Origin: Ancylobacter defluvii
Lineage (GTDB): Bacteria; Pseudomonadota; Alphaproteobacteria; Rhizobiales; Xanthobacteraceae
Reading direction: 5' to 3'
Length of the DNA stretch: 64,000 nucleotides
Assembly (NCBI RefSeq): GCF_018390605.1
Contig: NZ_JAHBGD010000026.1
Location: 124,001 to 188,000, forward strand
Shown: positions 24,331-32,988 of the stretch, in pieces
Layout of the letters: each line of letters opens with the position of its first letter
Position numbering within the stretch: position 1 is the stretch's first letter
Made by a program: the position numbers and the translations under genes
Notes under the pieces: generated by a model
What the model saw: the letters and a program-made list of their open reading frames with translations, nothing else
What the model was told of the DNA's origin: nothing
The model's database searches: none

Positions 24331-25307
24331 TGGGGGCTTCCTTCTGTTCGCGCAATCGCAGGCGCAGCCGGTTTCGGGGTCGGGCGCGACGCGAGCACCA
24401 CCCCGGCGATGATGAGCGCGATCGTCGCGGTCTCGGTCGGCGAGGGCATTTCCCCGAGCAGGGGCACGGCGAGCAGCGACGCGCCGGCGGGCACGAGCGC
24501 GATGATGGCGGTGGCCGCTCCCGCGCCGAGCAGCGAGACGGCGCGATTGAAGGTGATCACAGCCACGCTGCTCATAAGCACGCCCTGATAGCCGGCCTGG
24601 AGGGCAATCTCGCCCGCCGACGCCTGCGCGAAGCGGCTCACTCCCAACCCGAGATAGAGCGGCAGCAGCAGGGCCGAGGACCAGAGGCAGATCAGCGCGG
24701 CAGCCTGCATCGGCGTGCGACCGCTCCGGCTGAACAGAAGCGTGTAGATCGCCCACATGCCGGCGGCGGCGGCCAGGGCCGCGAATCCCGCCATGGTGCG
24801 CAGGCCGTCGCCGCCCGGGTCGATGGCGAGGAGACCGGCGAGGCCGGCGACGATCGCGGCGTAGCCGGTGAAGCGCGACGAAATGGGGCGTTGCCTGAAC
24901 ATCGCCCAGCCGATAAGGCCCGCAAAGACCGGCATGAGGGTTGGTGCGACCGAGGCGGCCCGTCCTGCCGATGTCAGCTGAATGCCCAGCGCCACGAGCA
25001 GAACGAAGGGCAGGCCCCATAGCAGGGCGAAAACGAACCCCTCGCCCCAGGCCGCGCGAGGCAGGGTTCTGCCCTTGCCGAATAGGGCCGGCGACAGGAT
25101 CAGCGCCCCGATCCCGAAGCGGAGCGCCGCAATATCCCAGATGCCCAGTTCGCGGGTGACGCTGAAACGCGTCACCACGAACCAGCCGGAGAATATGGTG
25201 ACGGTGAGCGCTGCCCACAAAAGGCCGGTCAACCGGCCTGCGGCGAGGGATGTTGCGCGAGACGAGCGGGGCTCGGAATGCGCGGCCGATGATTGTGGGG
25301 CGGGCAT
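24327..25307 (-). CDS. EamA/DMT-superfamily transporter
   Basis: The product is 326 aa with ten predicted helices arranged as two EamA repeats (first about residues 30-160, second about 175-310). The first 25 residues are a hydrophilic extension. EamA proteins export amino-acid or metabolite-like compounds across the inner membrane. It lies 3 bp downstream of the peroxiredoxin-like gene and overlaps the GST start, which suggests export of, or protection from, an electrophile or its conjugate. Confidence 0.85.
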   Translation of the reverse strand: MPAPQSSAAHSEPRSSRATSLAAGRLTGLLWAALTVTIFSGWFVVTRFSVTRELGIWDIAALRFGIGALILSPALFGKGRTLPRAAWGEGFVFALLWGLPFVLLVALGIQLTSAGRAASVAPTLMPVFAGLIGWAMFRQRPISSRFTGYAAIVAGLAGLLAIDPGGDGLRTMAGFAALAAAAGMWAIYTLLFSRSGRTPMQAAALICLWSSALLLPLYLGLGVSRFAQASAGEIALQAGYQGVLMSSVAVITFNRAVSLLGAGAATAIIALVPAGASLLAVPLLGEMPSPTETATIALIIAGVVLASRPTPKPAAPAIARTEGSPQ

Positions 25308-25310
25308 GAT

Positions 25311-25964
25311 TCAGGCTCGCGGGAGCGCATGCAGCGCAGCCAATATCGTCTCGGGAGAAAGCCGGTTTCGGTAATCGACATCGAGGCCGACCGCCGCGAC
25401 ACGCCGATTCCGTCCGACGACATAAGTGGCAGGTACCGGCAATTCCCAGCTGTCGTCACCGTTGAGCTCGGGCAGGAATTTGCCGTTCGATCGCAGAGCG
25501 TCACGCAGTTCGGTGGCAAGAGAGAAGACAAGACCGTATCGGCGCGCGACGTGGTTTCCCACGTCGCTGAGCACGTCAAAGGTCAGCGCGTTCTTCTCCG
25601 CAACATCAAGCGACCCGTCCGGTCGCTGGGGCGAAATGGCGAGAAGGCGAGCGCCGTGTGCCGCGATCTGCGGCTGAATGGCCTGATAGGCGCGGAGCTG
25701 GAGGTTGCAATAGGGACACCAGCCGCCACGGTAGAAGGTGACCACCGCCGGGCCGGACCGCAGAAGCTCGCTCAACGTCACAACGCCGCCGGCCGCGCTG
25801 GGGAGCGTGAAATCAGGCGCCTCGTCGCCCATGCCGATGGCCTCGTCGACGGCGAAGCTGGCGCGCAATTCCTCGATCTTGGCTTCGTAGAGAGCCGGCC
25901 GGCCCGCCGGCGCGGTACGAGCGAACTCGGCCTTGAACGCCGCGAGGTCGTGATCCAGAGACAT
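25311..25964 (-). CDS. AhpC/TSA-family peroxiredoxin-like protein
   Basis: The product is 217 aa. Residues 45-205 form a thioredoxin-like AhpC/TSA domain: GDEAPDFTLPSAAGG, then VTFYRGGWCPYCNLQLRAYQ. The active site is CPYC rather than the TxxC of typical peroxiredoxins, so a thiol-disulfide or atypical peroxidase role is possible. It is the first gene of the four-gene operon; a dyad operator and -10 box lie 47-64 bp upstream. Confidence 0.85.
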   Translation of the reverse strand: MSLDHDLAAFKAEFARTAPAGRPALYEAKIEELRASFAVDEAIGMGDEAPDFTLPSAAGGVVTLSELLRSGPAVVTFYRGGWCPYCNLQLRAYQAIQPQIAAHGARLLAISPQRPDGSLDVAEKNALTFDVLSDVGNHVARRYGLVFSLATELRDALRSNGKFLPELNGDDSWELPVPATYVVGRNRRVAAVGLDVDYRNRLSPETILAALHALPRA

Positions 25965-26010
25965 GGGGCGTCTTTCGGCTCGGTCGGTGAGAAAGCGAGC
26001 GTTTCGTATT

Positions 26011-26028
26011 TTAGTTCGATCGTTCTAT
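26011..26028. promoter_or_regulatory. TetR-type operator in the peroxiredoxin/TetR divergent promoter
   Basis: TTAGTTCG-AT-CGTTCTAT is an 8-2-8 imperfect palindrome with a perfect CGATCG core. It overlaps a TATAAT (26026-26031) reading toward the TetR gene. A similar 8-2-8 site occurs at 37374-37391. Confidence 0.55.
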
Positions 26029-26087
26029 AATGCGCTCATGCGCGAATGATGGCAAGGTGCCCGCAGAGCGAACGGACGGACGAAAGA

Positions 26088-26687
26088 ATGGCCAGGCCGA
26101 GGGAATTCGATGAGGGAGCGGTGCTCGACGCCGCCGTCCATTGCTTCTGGAGCCGCGGCTACGAGGCAACCTCGGTTCGCGATCTCATCGAGAGCACGGG
26201 GCTGACCGGAGCCAGCATCTACAATGCGTTCGGCGACAAGCGGGCCTTCTATCGCAAGGCGCTCGCCCACTACGTTCAGGAAAGCATTGCGGATCGCATC
26301 CGGCGGTGTGAAGGCATGGAGCCGCGCGCGGCCATCGGCGCATTCTTCGCCGAGATTCTCAAGCGCTCGCTGAGCGACCCGGATCACAAGGGCTGCATGT
26401 TGGTGAACGCCGCATTGGAAGTCGCACCGCATGACACGGAGTTCAACGACGAGGTGGCCGGCGTCCTCGCGCTGATTGAAGCCTTCTTCCTCGGGCGCGT
26501 TGCCGCCGGACAGGCCGACGGCACGATCACCGCAACTTTGGCAGCTGAGGATCTCGCCCGCCATTTGCTCGGCGTCTTGATGGGTGTACGCGTGCTAGCG
26601 CGTGTGCGACCGGAAAGAGCGATGCTCGAGGGCGTGATCAGCGGTGCTTTCGCCCTTCTCGATGGCGGCGCGGATCGGGCCGCATAG
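26088..26687 (+). CDS. TetR/AcrR-family transcriptional regulator
   Basis: The product is 199 aa. The N-terminal helix-turn-helix spans residues 8-55 (FDEGAVLDAAVHCFWSRGYE, then TSVRDLIESTGLTGASIYNA, FGDKRAFY). The C-terminal ligand domain has DHKGCMLVNAALE, typical of the TetR_C subgroup represented by AcuR/YxaF-like repressors. I chose the ATG at 26088, which gives the usual MARPREFDE start and has GGACGAAAG upstream. It is divergent from the peroxiredoxin operon and likely represses that operon and itself. Confidence 0.9.
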   Translation: MARPREFDEGAVLDAAVHCFWSRGYEATSVRDLIESTGLTGASIYNAFGDKRAFYRKALAHYVQESIADRIRRCEGMEPRAAIGAFFAEILKRSLSDPDHKGCMLVNAALEVAPHDTEFNDEVAGVLALIEAFFLGRVAAGQADGTITATLAAEDLARHLLGVLMGVRVLARVRPERAMLEGVISGAFALLDGGADRAA

Positions 26688-26710
26688 GCTTACGCGATCG
26701 CCCCGTCACG

Positions 26711-27346
26711 TCACCACGTCAGGAAGCGCCGGCCGAGGCCATAGCCCGCCGCCGACACCGTGGTGAAGGCTATTGGATACCACAAGGCAACGAAGAGCGG
26801 GCTGTCGTCGTCGCAATTGGCGGCATAGAACGTCGCGGCGATGGCTGCGGCGCCGAGTCCGGCGACGGCGCCCGTCAGGCCCGGCTGGGTGGGTGCACCG
26901 TGGCGTAGCGCGGCGATGAGGCAGGTGAGCGGCCCCAGCGACAGCAACGGGATCAGGGTGAGACAGAACCGGGCATTGTGGCCGATCATGCGCGCCTCCC
27001 ATGTCTCGGAGGGAATCGCCGCCAATTCGAGGGCCACCGCGCCCGCGAGCAGTATGGGAGCTATGGCCAGCGCTTTCAGGGCCTGGCCGCGCCGAGCGCC
27101 GGGACACGACATCGCCAATGCGAGGCCGGTGGCTCCCACGGCAAGAGAGATCGTTATTACAAACTTGAAAAGAAACCGGACCGTTTCCAGCGCGTGGACG
27201 AAATCCGTTCGAACCCCGATGAACGAACAAAAAGCCAGTGCTGAAACCAGGACCCCACCGATCACCGCGATCAGGAAGACGGTACGATAGGGCCAATGAG
27301 GGGTTGCGTCCTGCGCCAGAAGCTCGATGAGTTCATCGGTCTTCAC
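26711..27346 (-). CDS. NrsF-type (DUF1109) anti-sigma factor, copy 1
   Basis: The product is 211 aa with six predicted membrane helices and the DUF1109 start KTDELIELLAQDATPHWPYR. NrsF proteins are inner-membrane anti-sigma factors that hold SigF-like ECF sigma factors and sense metals or oxidants through a conserved Cys pair; here the Cys residues are in NARFCLTLIPLL and YAANCDDDSPLF. The start is a GTG at 27346 with a strong GGGAGG site. Its downstream neighbour is the convergent TetR gene; no sigma gene is adjacent. It is a paralogue of the next gene, likely a tandem duplication. Confidence 0.85.
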   Translation of the reverse strand: MKTDELIELLAQDATPHWPYRTVFLIAVIGGVLVSALAFCSFIGVRTDFVHALETVRFLFKFVITISLAVGATGLALAMSCPGARRGQALKALAIAPILLAGAVALELAAIPSETWEARMIGHNARFCLTLIPLLSLGPLTCLIAALRHGAPTQPGLTGAVAGLGAAAIAATFYAANCDDDSPLFVALWYPIAFTTVSAAGYGLGRRFLTW

Positions 27347-27377
27347 ATCAGCCTCCCGCATCGCGCCCATGCCAGGA

Positions 27378-27405
27378 GATACGCGGAACCATGCGCTTTC
27401 GTTAC
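27378..27405 (-). promoter_or_regulatory. Candidate ECF sigma promoter before NrsF copy 1
   Basis: On the minus strand GTAACG (27405-27400) and CGTATC (27383-27378) are 16 bp apart. This resembles the GTAAC-N16/17-CGAA/CGTA pattern of SigF-type ECF promoters. It lies about 30 bp upstream of the GTG start, between the two NrsF genes. Confidence 0.4.
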
Positions 27406-27464
27406 ACTCCTGTCGGCGCCTCAAGTGAGGACAGGGCCGATGGGGCGTTCTCAGAACGACATGG

Positions 27465-28100
27465 CTACCAGCGCAGCAGCCTTCGGCCGCCCGCATAGCC
27501 GGCAAGCGTCATCGCCAGTATGCCCAGGCTGTACCAGACGGCGACGAAGAGCGGGCTGTCATCCGGGCAGTGCGCCGCGTACCAGGTCGCACCGATCGCG
27601 CCTGCCGCCAATCCGGCCCATGCCCCGGTGCGACCGGGGTGGGTCGGCGCGCCCCGGCGAAGCACGAACAGCAGGCACAGCAGGGGGCCCATTGCCAACA
27701 TGGGGATGGTCCGTAGGCAGAAAGCAGCGTTATGGCCGACCAGATTGGTCATCCAGAGCTCGGAGGGAAGCACATAGAGTTCACTTGCGATCGCACCGAC
27801 CGCAAGTGCCGATGCAGCAACGACGAGCCATCGCCAGACGCCACTGCCGGCGGCCGGCTGCGCCAGCGCCAGCGCCACCCCCGCCGCGCCCATCGCCAAT
27901 GGCAGCATCAGTGCGAATTTGAGCGGGAAACGGAAGTTCTCGGCCGCCTGCACGAGGTTCGGCCGCAGACCGACCGTCGTGAAGAACAGCACACCGGCGA
28001 GGACAATGCCGCAGCACAGCGCAGCGATGTAAAGCGTACGGAACGGCCATTGCGGCGCCGCGTCCTTGGCGAGCAGATCAATGAGATCGTCCGTTTTCAT
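27465..28100 (-). CDS. NrsF-type (DUF1109) anti-sigma factor, copy 2
   Basis: The product is 211 aa, exactly the length of copy 1, with six predicted helices, start MKTDDLIDLLAKDAAPQWPF and the same Cys pair (NAAFCLRTIPML and YAAHCPDDSPLF). Sequence identity between the copies is moderate, roughly half by eye, so the duplication is old or the genes were acquired together. GGGAG lies upstream of the ATG. The only ECF sigma gene in the window, at 39157, is of the type normally paired with such proteins. Confidence 0.87.
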   Translation of the reverse strand: MKTDDLIDLLAKDAAPQWPFRTLYIAALCCGIVLAGVLFFTTVGLRPNLVQAAENFRFPLKFALMLPLAMGAAGVALALAQPAAGSGVWRWLVVAASALAVGAIASELYVLPSELWMTNLVGHNAAFCLRTIPMLAMGPLLCLLFVLRRGAPTHPGRTGAWAGLAAGAIGATWYAAHCPDDSPLFVAVWYSLGILAMTLAGYAGGRRLLRW

Positions 28101-28203
28101 GTTCGCACTCCCGATGCGCGGATGGGTTCTCCCCGCCCGTGCCTTCGCGATGTCTCAGGGGATCTCGGCGGATCACCTAGATAGGCTCAGCGAGGAAATC
28201 CCG

Positions 28204-28572
28204 CTAGCTCCGCGCCAATACGAACACACCAACAAGGATGATGCCGATCCCGGTCGCGCGGGCGGGCGACATCGGTTCCCCAAGCCACTGCCAGCCCGCC
28301 AGCGCCACCAGTACGAATCCAAGTGCGAGGAAAGGATAGGCAAAGGAGACCTCGATGCGGCCCAGGACGTAGAGCCACGTAAGAAGGCTGAATCCGTAGC
28401 AGGCCAGCCCCGCCAGAATGGCGGGGCGGAATGCCAGCTCCGCGAAGCCGGCGAGCACCGAAGCGCTCCCCGACTGGACGGCGGATCTTGCCCCGATCCG
28501 CAGCAATATCTGCGCGAGCGCGTTGAGGGCGACGCTGGCCAGAATCAGGCCGATCACAGAGTTCCGCGTCAT
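28204..28572 (-). CDS. Small four-helix DMT/EamA-type transporter
   Basis: The product is 122 aa with four predicted helices (MTRNSVIGLILASVALNALA to ATGIGIILVGVFVLARS). Size and C-terminal block LGEPMSPARATGIGIILVGV fit the SMR/ArnE-ArnF-like half-transporters that dimerise, including undecaprenyl-phosphate-sugar flippases. Its start overlaps the epimerase stop (ATGA). At the end of a sugar-nucleotide and glycosyltransferase operon, a lipid-sugar flippase role is likely but inferred. Confidence 0.8.
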   Translation of the reverse strand: MTRNSVIGLILASVALNALAQILLRIGARSAVQSGSASVLAGFAELAFRPAILAGLACYGFSLLTWLYVLGRIEVSFAYPFLALGFVLVALAGWQWLGEPMSPARATGIGIILVGVFVLARS

Positions 28573-29639
28573 GCCAGCGCCGTGCGCGGTCGCGCCGGTT
28601 CTTCCCCCGACAGGGCGGCCAGTTCGGTCATGCCATCGGCGAAACCGACCGCAGGCGTCCAGCCGAGCTCGCGCCGCAGCCGGGACGAATCGGCGGTTAT
28701 GTGGCGGACATCGCCGAGCCGGTACTGGCCGGTCACAATCGGCGCCGGGCCGTCCAGCGCACGCGCCAGCGCGTGCGCCATGTCGCCCACGGTGCGTGGG
28801 GTGCCGGAGCCGACATTGTAGGCTCGCACGCCTTCGACCGGCCGCTCGCAGGCACGCACGGTCGCGGCCGCCACGTCCCGCACATGCACGAAGTCGCGCC
28901 GCTGCCGGCCGTCCTCGAACACCCGCGGCGCCTCGCCTCGCCGCAGCGCGGAGGTGAAGATCGAGGCGACACCGGCATAGGGCGTGTCGCGCGGCATGCC
29001 GGGACCGTAGACATTGTGGTAGCGCATCATCGCCGCCGAGCCGCCCGTCGCCCGCGCCCAGTTGGCGGCGTAGAATTCCTGCGCCGCCTTGCTGGTCGCA
29101 TAGGCGTTGCGCGGGTCGAAAGACGTCTCCTCATCCACCAGCCCTACGGCGAGCGGGCGGGCGCAGATCGGGCAGGGCGGCTCGAAATCACCGGCGGCGA
29201 GTGCGCTTTCAAGCCGTGGGCCGGGCCGCACGGAGCCATGCTCGGGGCAGCGGCCGAAGCCCTCGCCATACACCACCATCGAACTGGCCAGCGTCAGTCG
29301 CGACACGTCCGCGCGCGCCATGGCGGCGAGCAGTTCGGCGGTGCCGACGTCATTGGAGGACGCATAGTCCGGCATGTCGCCGATATCGACGCCAAGGCCG
29401 ACCTTGGCGGCTAGATGGATGACGGCATCGACCCCGTCCACAGCCTTCGCCACAAAGGCCGCGTCGCGCATATCCCCCACCCATGCTTCAACGCCGCGGG
29501 GTGTCGTCCATGCGGCGCCGGAACGATGCACGTCCGGCCGCAGGGAATCGAGCGCCCGCACCTCATGGCCACGGTCAAGCAACTGGGCGAGTACGTGCCG
29601 GCCTATGAAGCCGGCGGCGCCGGTGAGGAGGATGTGCAT
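28569..29639 (-). CDS. NAD-dependent sugar-nucleotide epimerase/dehydratase
   Basis: The product is 356 aa, an extended SDR. The cofactor motif is LLTGAAGFIGRHVLAQLL; HLAAKVG and SSMVVYGEG follow, and the catalytic Tyr-x3-Lys is NAYATSKAAQEF. Between residues 130 and 165 there is an insertion with PCPICARPL, a CxxC that with Cys upstream (FGRCPEHG) could bind a metal; this is unusual for the family. VHVRDVAAATVRA is the usual substrate-domain block. It sits between the GT2 gene and the small transporter gene, in an operon for making a glycolipid or modified envelope sugar. Confidence 0.85.
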   Translation of the reverse strand: MHILLTGAAGFIGRHVLAQLLDRGHEVRALDSLRPDVHRSGAAWTTPRGVEAWVGDMRDAAFVAKAVDGVDAVIHLAAKVGLGVDIGDMPDYASSNDVGTAELLAAMARADVSRLTLASSMVVYGEGFGRCPEHGSVRPGPRLESALAAGDFEPPCPICARPLAVGLVDEETSFDPRNAYATSKAAQEFYAANWARATGGSAAMMRYHNVYGPGMPRDTPYAGVASIFTSALRRGEAPRVFEDGRQRRDFVHVRDVAAATVRACERPVEGVRAYNVGSGTPRTVGDMAHALARALDGPAPIVTGQYRLGDVRHITADSSRLRRELGWTPAVGFADGMTELAALSGEEPARPRTALA

Positions 29640-29656
29640 GACTTTCTCCTGATCGG

Positions 29657-30412
29657 TCAGCGACGCGCCACGGGAACCACCGCCGGCTCGGAGCTGCGCC
29701 CCGCGCGCTGGTGTCGTGCCAGGCGTATGAAGGTGGAGGATATCTTCCAGGCCGCGCTCAGCCCGGCGGCGAGATTGCCGGAGACCTTCGACTGTCCACC
29801 GCGCCGGCAGCGATGGTCGACCGGCACTTCCAGGCAGCGCAGGCCGGCGCCCGCCGCGCGCATCTGCATTTCCAGATTCCAGCCATAGGTCTGCTCGCTC
29901 ATGCCCAGCGTGAGGAGGCGGTCGGTCCGCATCGCCCGCAGCGGCGACATGTCGGTGAAGCGCACGCCATAGGTCAGGCGCAGCAGCACGCCCGCAATCC
30001 GGCCCGCCACGAGCTGCTGGGGGGTCATGGAACCGGGTTCGCGCCGTCCGCGCAGCCGCGAGCCCATGACGAAATCCGCCACGCCATCCGCCACCGGCGC
30101 GACGACCGAAGGGAGAAACGCGGGTACGTCGCTGCCATCGCCATCGAGGAAGCAGACGATATCGCTTTCGGCGCCGACCGCTGCGAGCCCGGCCGCGCAG
30201 GCGCGGCCATAGCCGCGCACCGGCTCCATCACCACGCGGGCTCCCGCGGCCGCGGCCCGCTCAGTCGTCCGGTCACGCGAGCCGTTGTCGACGACGAGCA
30301 CCTCGCCGACACCCTCGGCGAGCACCTCGCGCACCACCGCTGCAATGGCTTCTTCCTCGTCCAGGCAGGGAATGACGACGGTGACGCGGCGGAGAGGGTT
30401 CGGTCCCGTCAT
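29657..30412 (-). CDS. Family 2 glycosyltransferase
   Basis: The product is 251 aa, a GT-A enzyme. It has VTVVIPCLDEEEAIAAVVRE, VVDNGSRDRT, a DxD-like acidic motif in CFLDGDGSDVPAFLP, and YGWNLEMQMRAAGAG as acceptor-region block. It is similar to short dolichol-phosphate-mannose-synthase-like enzymes, without C-terminal membrane helices. Its start overlaps the preceding stop (ATGA). Arsenosugar-type gene pairs also contain this kind of GT2 next to a DUF2064 protein. Confidence 0.87.
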   Translation of the reverse strand: MTGPNPLRRVTVVIPCLDEEEAIAAVVREVLAEGVGEVLVVDNGSRDRTTERAAAAGARVVMEPVRGYGRACAAGLAAVGAESDIVCFLDGDGSDVPAFLPSVVAPVADGVADFVMGSRLRGRREPGSMTPQQLVAGRIAGVLLRLTYGVRFTDMSPLRAMRTDRLLTLGMSEQTYGWNLEMQMRAAGAGLRCLEVPVDHRCRRGGQSKVSGNLAAGLSAAWKISSTFIRLARHQRAGRSSEPAVVPVARR

Positions 30413-31152
30413 GCCGCACCTGCCTGCGCGTGCTGCGTCGCAGCCAGGGCGGCGCGTCGGCGCCGCACGAATGCGGCGGTGCGTGCCGCGGGCTGACGCA
30501 CGAGACCGGCCGGTGCGAAGGTCAGCGGCAGCCCATCCAGTTCCCGCTCCAGCAGAGCATAGGATGCTGCGTCGTCTACGTCGTACCAGGGCGCGAGTTC
30601 GACGACCGGCAGCGCAATGTCGCGGGCGCGTTCCAGCGTCAGGCGGTACACCTCCGGCGTACTCCAGGGAATGTCCGCAAACAGGTGCGGATGCGGCCGG
30701 GAGAGCCCGACAAAGGTATAGCCGCCGTCCAGCGCCGGGCTCAGCACCACCCGGTCTCCATCTTTCAACAGGTCGACCGCCTGCCGCAGCACCGCCTTCG
30801 GCAGGGTGGGGCTGTCGGAATTGACGAGGATGGCGCCTACATGTCCGAGCGCGAGCAGGTCGGCGATACCCTTGTCCAGCCGCTGGCCGAGATCGCCGTC
30901 ACCTTGCAGCACGAGGCCGAAGTCGGGCGGGAGCAGCCGGGTCAACGCCCCTTCCGATCCTGCCGGCGTGTAGACGGCATAACCCTCCGCATCGCCCTCA
31001 GCGGCAAGCTCCGCGATGGTGGCGGAAAGGTCGGCAATGAAGCAGGCGGAGATTTCCGCGCATTCCTCGGGGCGCAAGGGTGGCGACAGGCGGGTCTTGG
31101 ATTTGCCCGGCGCAGGCGTCTTGCAGATGATGGCCACTGCGACAGTCGACAT
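30409..31152 (-). CDS. DUF2064 / TIGR04282-type nucleotidyltransferase-like protein
   Basis: The product is 247 aa. It begins STVAVAIICKTPAPGKSKTR, the nucleotide-binding start of this GT-A-like family, and has GDGDLGQRL, VNSDSPTLP and PALDGGYTFVGL, all conserved. The family is annotated as arsenosugar biosynthesis glycosyltransferase, but the activity is mostly untested. I chose the ATG at 31152 with GAGGA about 9 nt upstream; a GTG at 31167 overlaps the previous gene and is the alternative. It is translationally coupled with the GT2 gene. Confidence 0.82.
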   Translation of the reverse strand: MSTVAVAIICKTPAPGKSKTRLSPPLRPEECAEISACFIADLSATIAELAAEGDAEGYAVYTPAGSEGALTRLLPPDFGLVLQGDGDLGQRLDKGIADLLALGHVGAILVNSDSPTLPKAVLRQAVDLLKDGDRVVLSPALDGGYTFVGLSRPHPHLFADIPWSTPEVYRLTLERARDIALPVVELAPWYDVDDAASYALLERELDGLPLTFAPAGLVRQPAARTAAFVRRRRAALAATQHAQAGAA

Positions 31153-31163
31153 GATCCGTATCC

Positions 31164-32390
31164 TCACATGTGGGTCAGAAGGTCGAGCGAGTCGGCAAGG
31201 TCGCGATACAGGTCGCTCGGGTCTTCAAGGCCAACGGAAAGCCGCAGGAGGTCGTCCGGGCAGGGCGAGCCTTCGCCTTCGATCGAGGCTCGATGCTCGA
31301 TGAGGCTTTCGATGCCGCCGAAGGAGGTGGCCCGGCGCCACAGCTGGACCTGGGCGGCGGCGGTGATGGCTGCCGCGACCCCGCCACGCAGGCGCAGCGA
31401 CAACATGCCGCCAAAACCATTAGGCATCTGCCGTGTGGCAACGGCGTAGCCGGGGTGGTCCGGCAGTCCGGGATAGAGGACGGCGCCAACCGCCGGGTGT
31501 CCGCGCAGCTGCTCGGCGATCCAGGCAGCGCTGCGGCTCTGTTCCTTCACGCGCAGGTCGAGCGTGCGCAGGCCGCGCGTCAGCAGCCAGGCGTCGAACG
31601 AGCCGAGCACGGCCCCCTGCTGGTCACGCATGTCCTTGATGCGCAGCCAGAGTTCCGAACGGTCAGCACTCGCCAGGGCGCCCGCGACCACATCCGAATG
31701 GCCGTTGAGATACTTTGTCGCGGAGTGCATCACGATGTCGGCGCCGAAGACGAGCGGGTTGGTCAGGACAGGCGTGGCGACGGTGGAATCGGCGCAGACC
31801 ATCGCGCCGGCTCGGTGGGCGAGATCCGACACGGCGGAGATATCGGTCACGGTCCAGAGCGGGTTGCTCGGGGTTTCGATCCAGACCAAGCCAGTCTTGC
31901 CGATGCGGAGGGCGGATCGGACCTCGTCGAGCCTCGACATATCGACGAAGCTCACTTCGTGACCGTAACGATGGGCGGATTGCAACCACACGCGCAGACC
32001 CCAGTACATGTCGCGCGGCGCCACAATGTGGGTTGGTGGCAGTGCAGTGAAGACGGCCGTCGCCGCCGCCATGCCCGAGCCGAACAGCAGGGCATCCCGC
32101 GCATGTTCGAGCTCGGCGACCTGCCGCTCGGCCTGCTGGACCGTAGCGTTGTCCTTGCGGCCGTAGACGTGGCCGGAGCTGTATCCGTTATCGGGATCCC
32201 GCACATAGGTGGTGCTCATGTCGATCGAAGGTGTCAGTGCGGTCGACGGCGGCCGCCCGACGCCGAGCGCGCGAGTGGTCACGGTGCGGGGCAGAAAACG
32301 GCGGGAGGGGCGGTCGTCCATGGAACCTGCGGTTGGTAGAGCGGCCAGAGTCAAACCTGATGCGTCCCGGCCAGCGGCCGGATGTGTCAT
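31164..32390 (-). CDS. Cys/Met-metabolism PLP-dependent enzyme (cystathionine gamma-synthase type)
   Basis: The product is 408 aa. The PLP Lys lies in HSATKYLNGHSDVV; YGRKDNATVQQAE, LFGSGMAAATAVF and IETPSNPLWTVTDI are family blocks, and the C-terminus has SFGGIESLIEHRAS. Such enzymes act as cystathionine gamma-synthase, beta/gamma-lyases or sulfhydrylases. AGAGGA precedes the ATG at 32390. It leads the minus-strand operon with DUF2064, GT2, epimerase and flippase-like genes, an odd place for a methionine enzyme. Confidence 0.88.
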   Translation of the reverse strand: MTHPAAGRDASGLTLAALPTAGSMDDRPSRRFLPRTVTTRALGVGRPPSTALTPSIDMSTTYVRDPDNGYSSGHVYGRKDNATVQQAERQVAELEHARDALLFGSGMAAATAVFTALPPTHIVAPRDMYWGLRVWLQSAHRYGHEVSFVDMSRLDEVRSALRIGKTGLVWIETPSNPLWTVTDISAVSDLAHRAGAMVCADSTVATPVLTNPLVFGADIVMHSATKYLNGHSDVVAGALASADRSELWLRIKDMRDQQGAVLGSFDAWLLTRGLRTLDLRVKEQSRSAAWIAEQLRGHPAVGAVLYPGLPDHPGYAVATRQMPNGFGGMLSLRLRGGVAAAITAAAQVQLWRRATSFGGIESLIEHRASIEGEGSPCPDDLLRLSVGLEDPSDLYRDLADSLDLLTHM

Positions 32391-32433
32391 GTGTCCTCTA
32401 CGCAGGGGGCCCCGACTTCGTTACAGCAGGGTT

Positions 32434-32979
32434 CTATTTTTTGGCGTGGCCGGCGTCCGGCACGGCGGCGGCGGCCGACGCCGGCGGATGCGTGGCATCG
32501 CCGGACCGCCGGAAGAGCGAGATCGCCTCAAGGCAGCGCGCCAGAAGCGCCGCGAGCAGGGCGCCAGTCAACACCGGCCAGAACAGGAAGCTTCAGCCCG
32601 GATGGAACTGTGCGGCGATGAGCGGGGTGATCTCCGCCGGCGGGTGAAAGCAGCGCAGCGCCATCATCAGGGCCAGCGCGATCCCGACCATGCCGGCCGT
32701 TGCGAGTTCCGAGTTCGGCAAGAGCTGGTGGCCGCATAGCGCCACCACCCCGCAAATCAGGTGACCACCGACAATGGCGCGGGTGCTGGAGGGCGGGCTG
32801 CCCGGCGCGCCGCACACGAGGACAAGGGTTGTGGCGAAGGGAAAGGCCGCCAGCGCCGTCCCGAATGTCCGCGCCACGACATGCAGGGCGAAGACCGAGG
32901 CCGTGACAAGCAGGGCGGCGGCGGCGATGCCGATCCGCTCGCGTCTGCGTGTCGTCTTGTCCCGGTACTCCCCTTGCAT
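32434..32979 (-). pseudogene. HPP-family membrane protein with in-frame TGA
   Basis: From the ATG at 32979 the frame runs 128 codons with HPP-family helices (CFHPPAEITPLIAAQFHPG), hits TGA (32593-32595), and continues in the same frame as SFLFWPVLTGALLAALLARC to a TAG at 32434, giving the family's usual 180-residue length. The TGA sits where relatives have Trp, so a single TGG-to-TGA change is likely. HPP proteins are associated with nitrite or anion transport. It begins 10 bp after dhlB and might be read from the same promoter. Confidence 0.75.
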
Positions 32980-32988
32980 CGACGTGCG

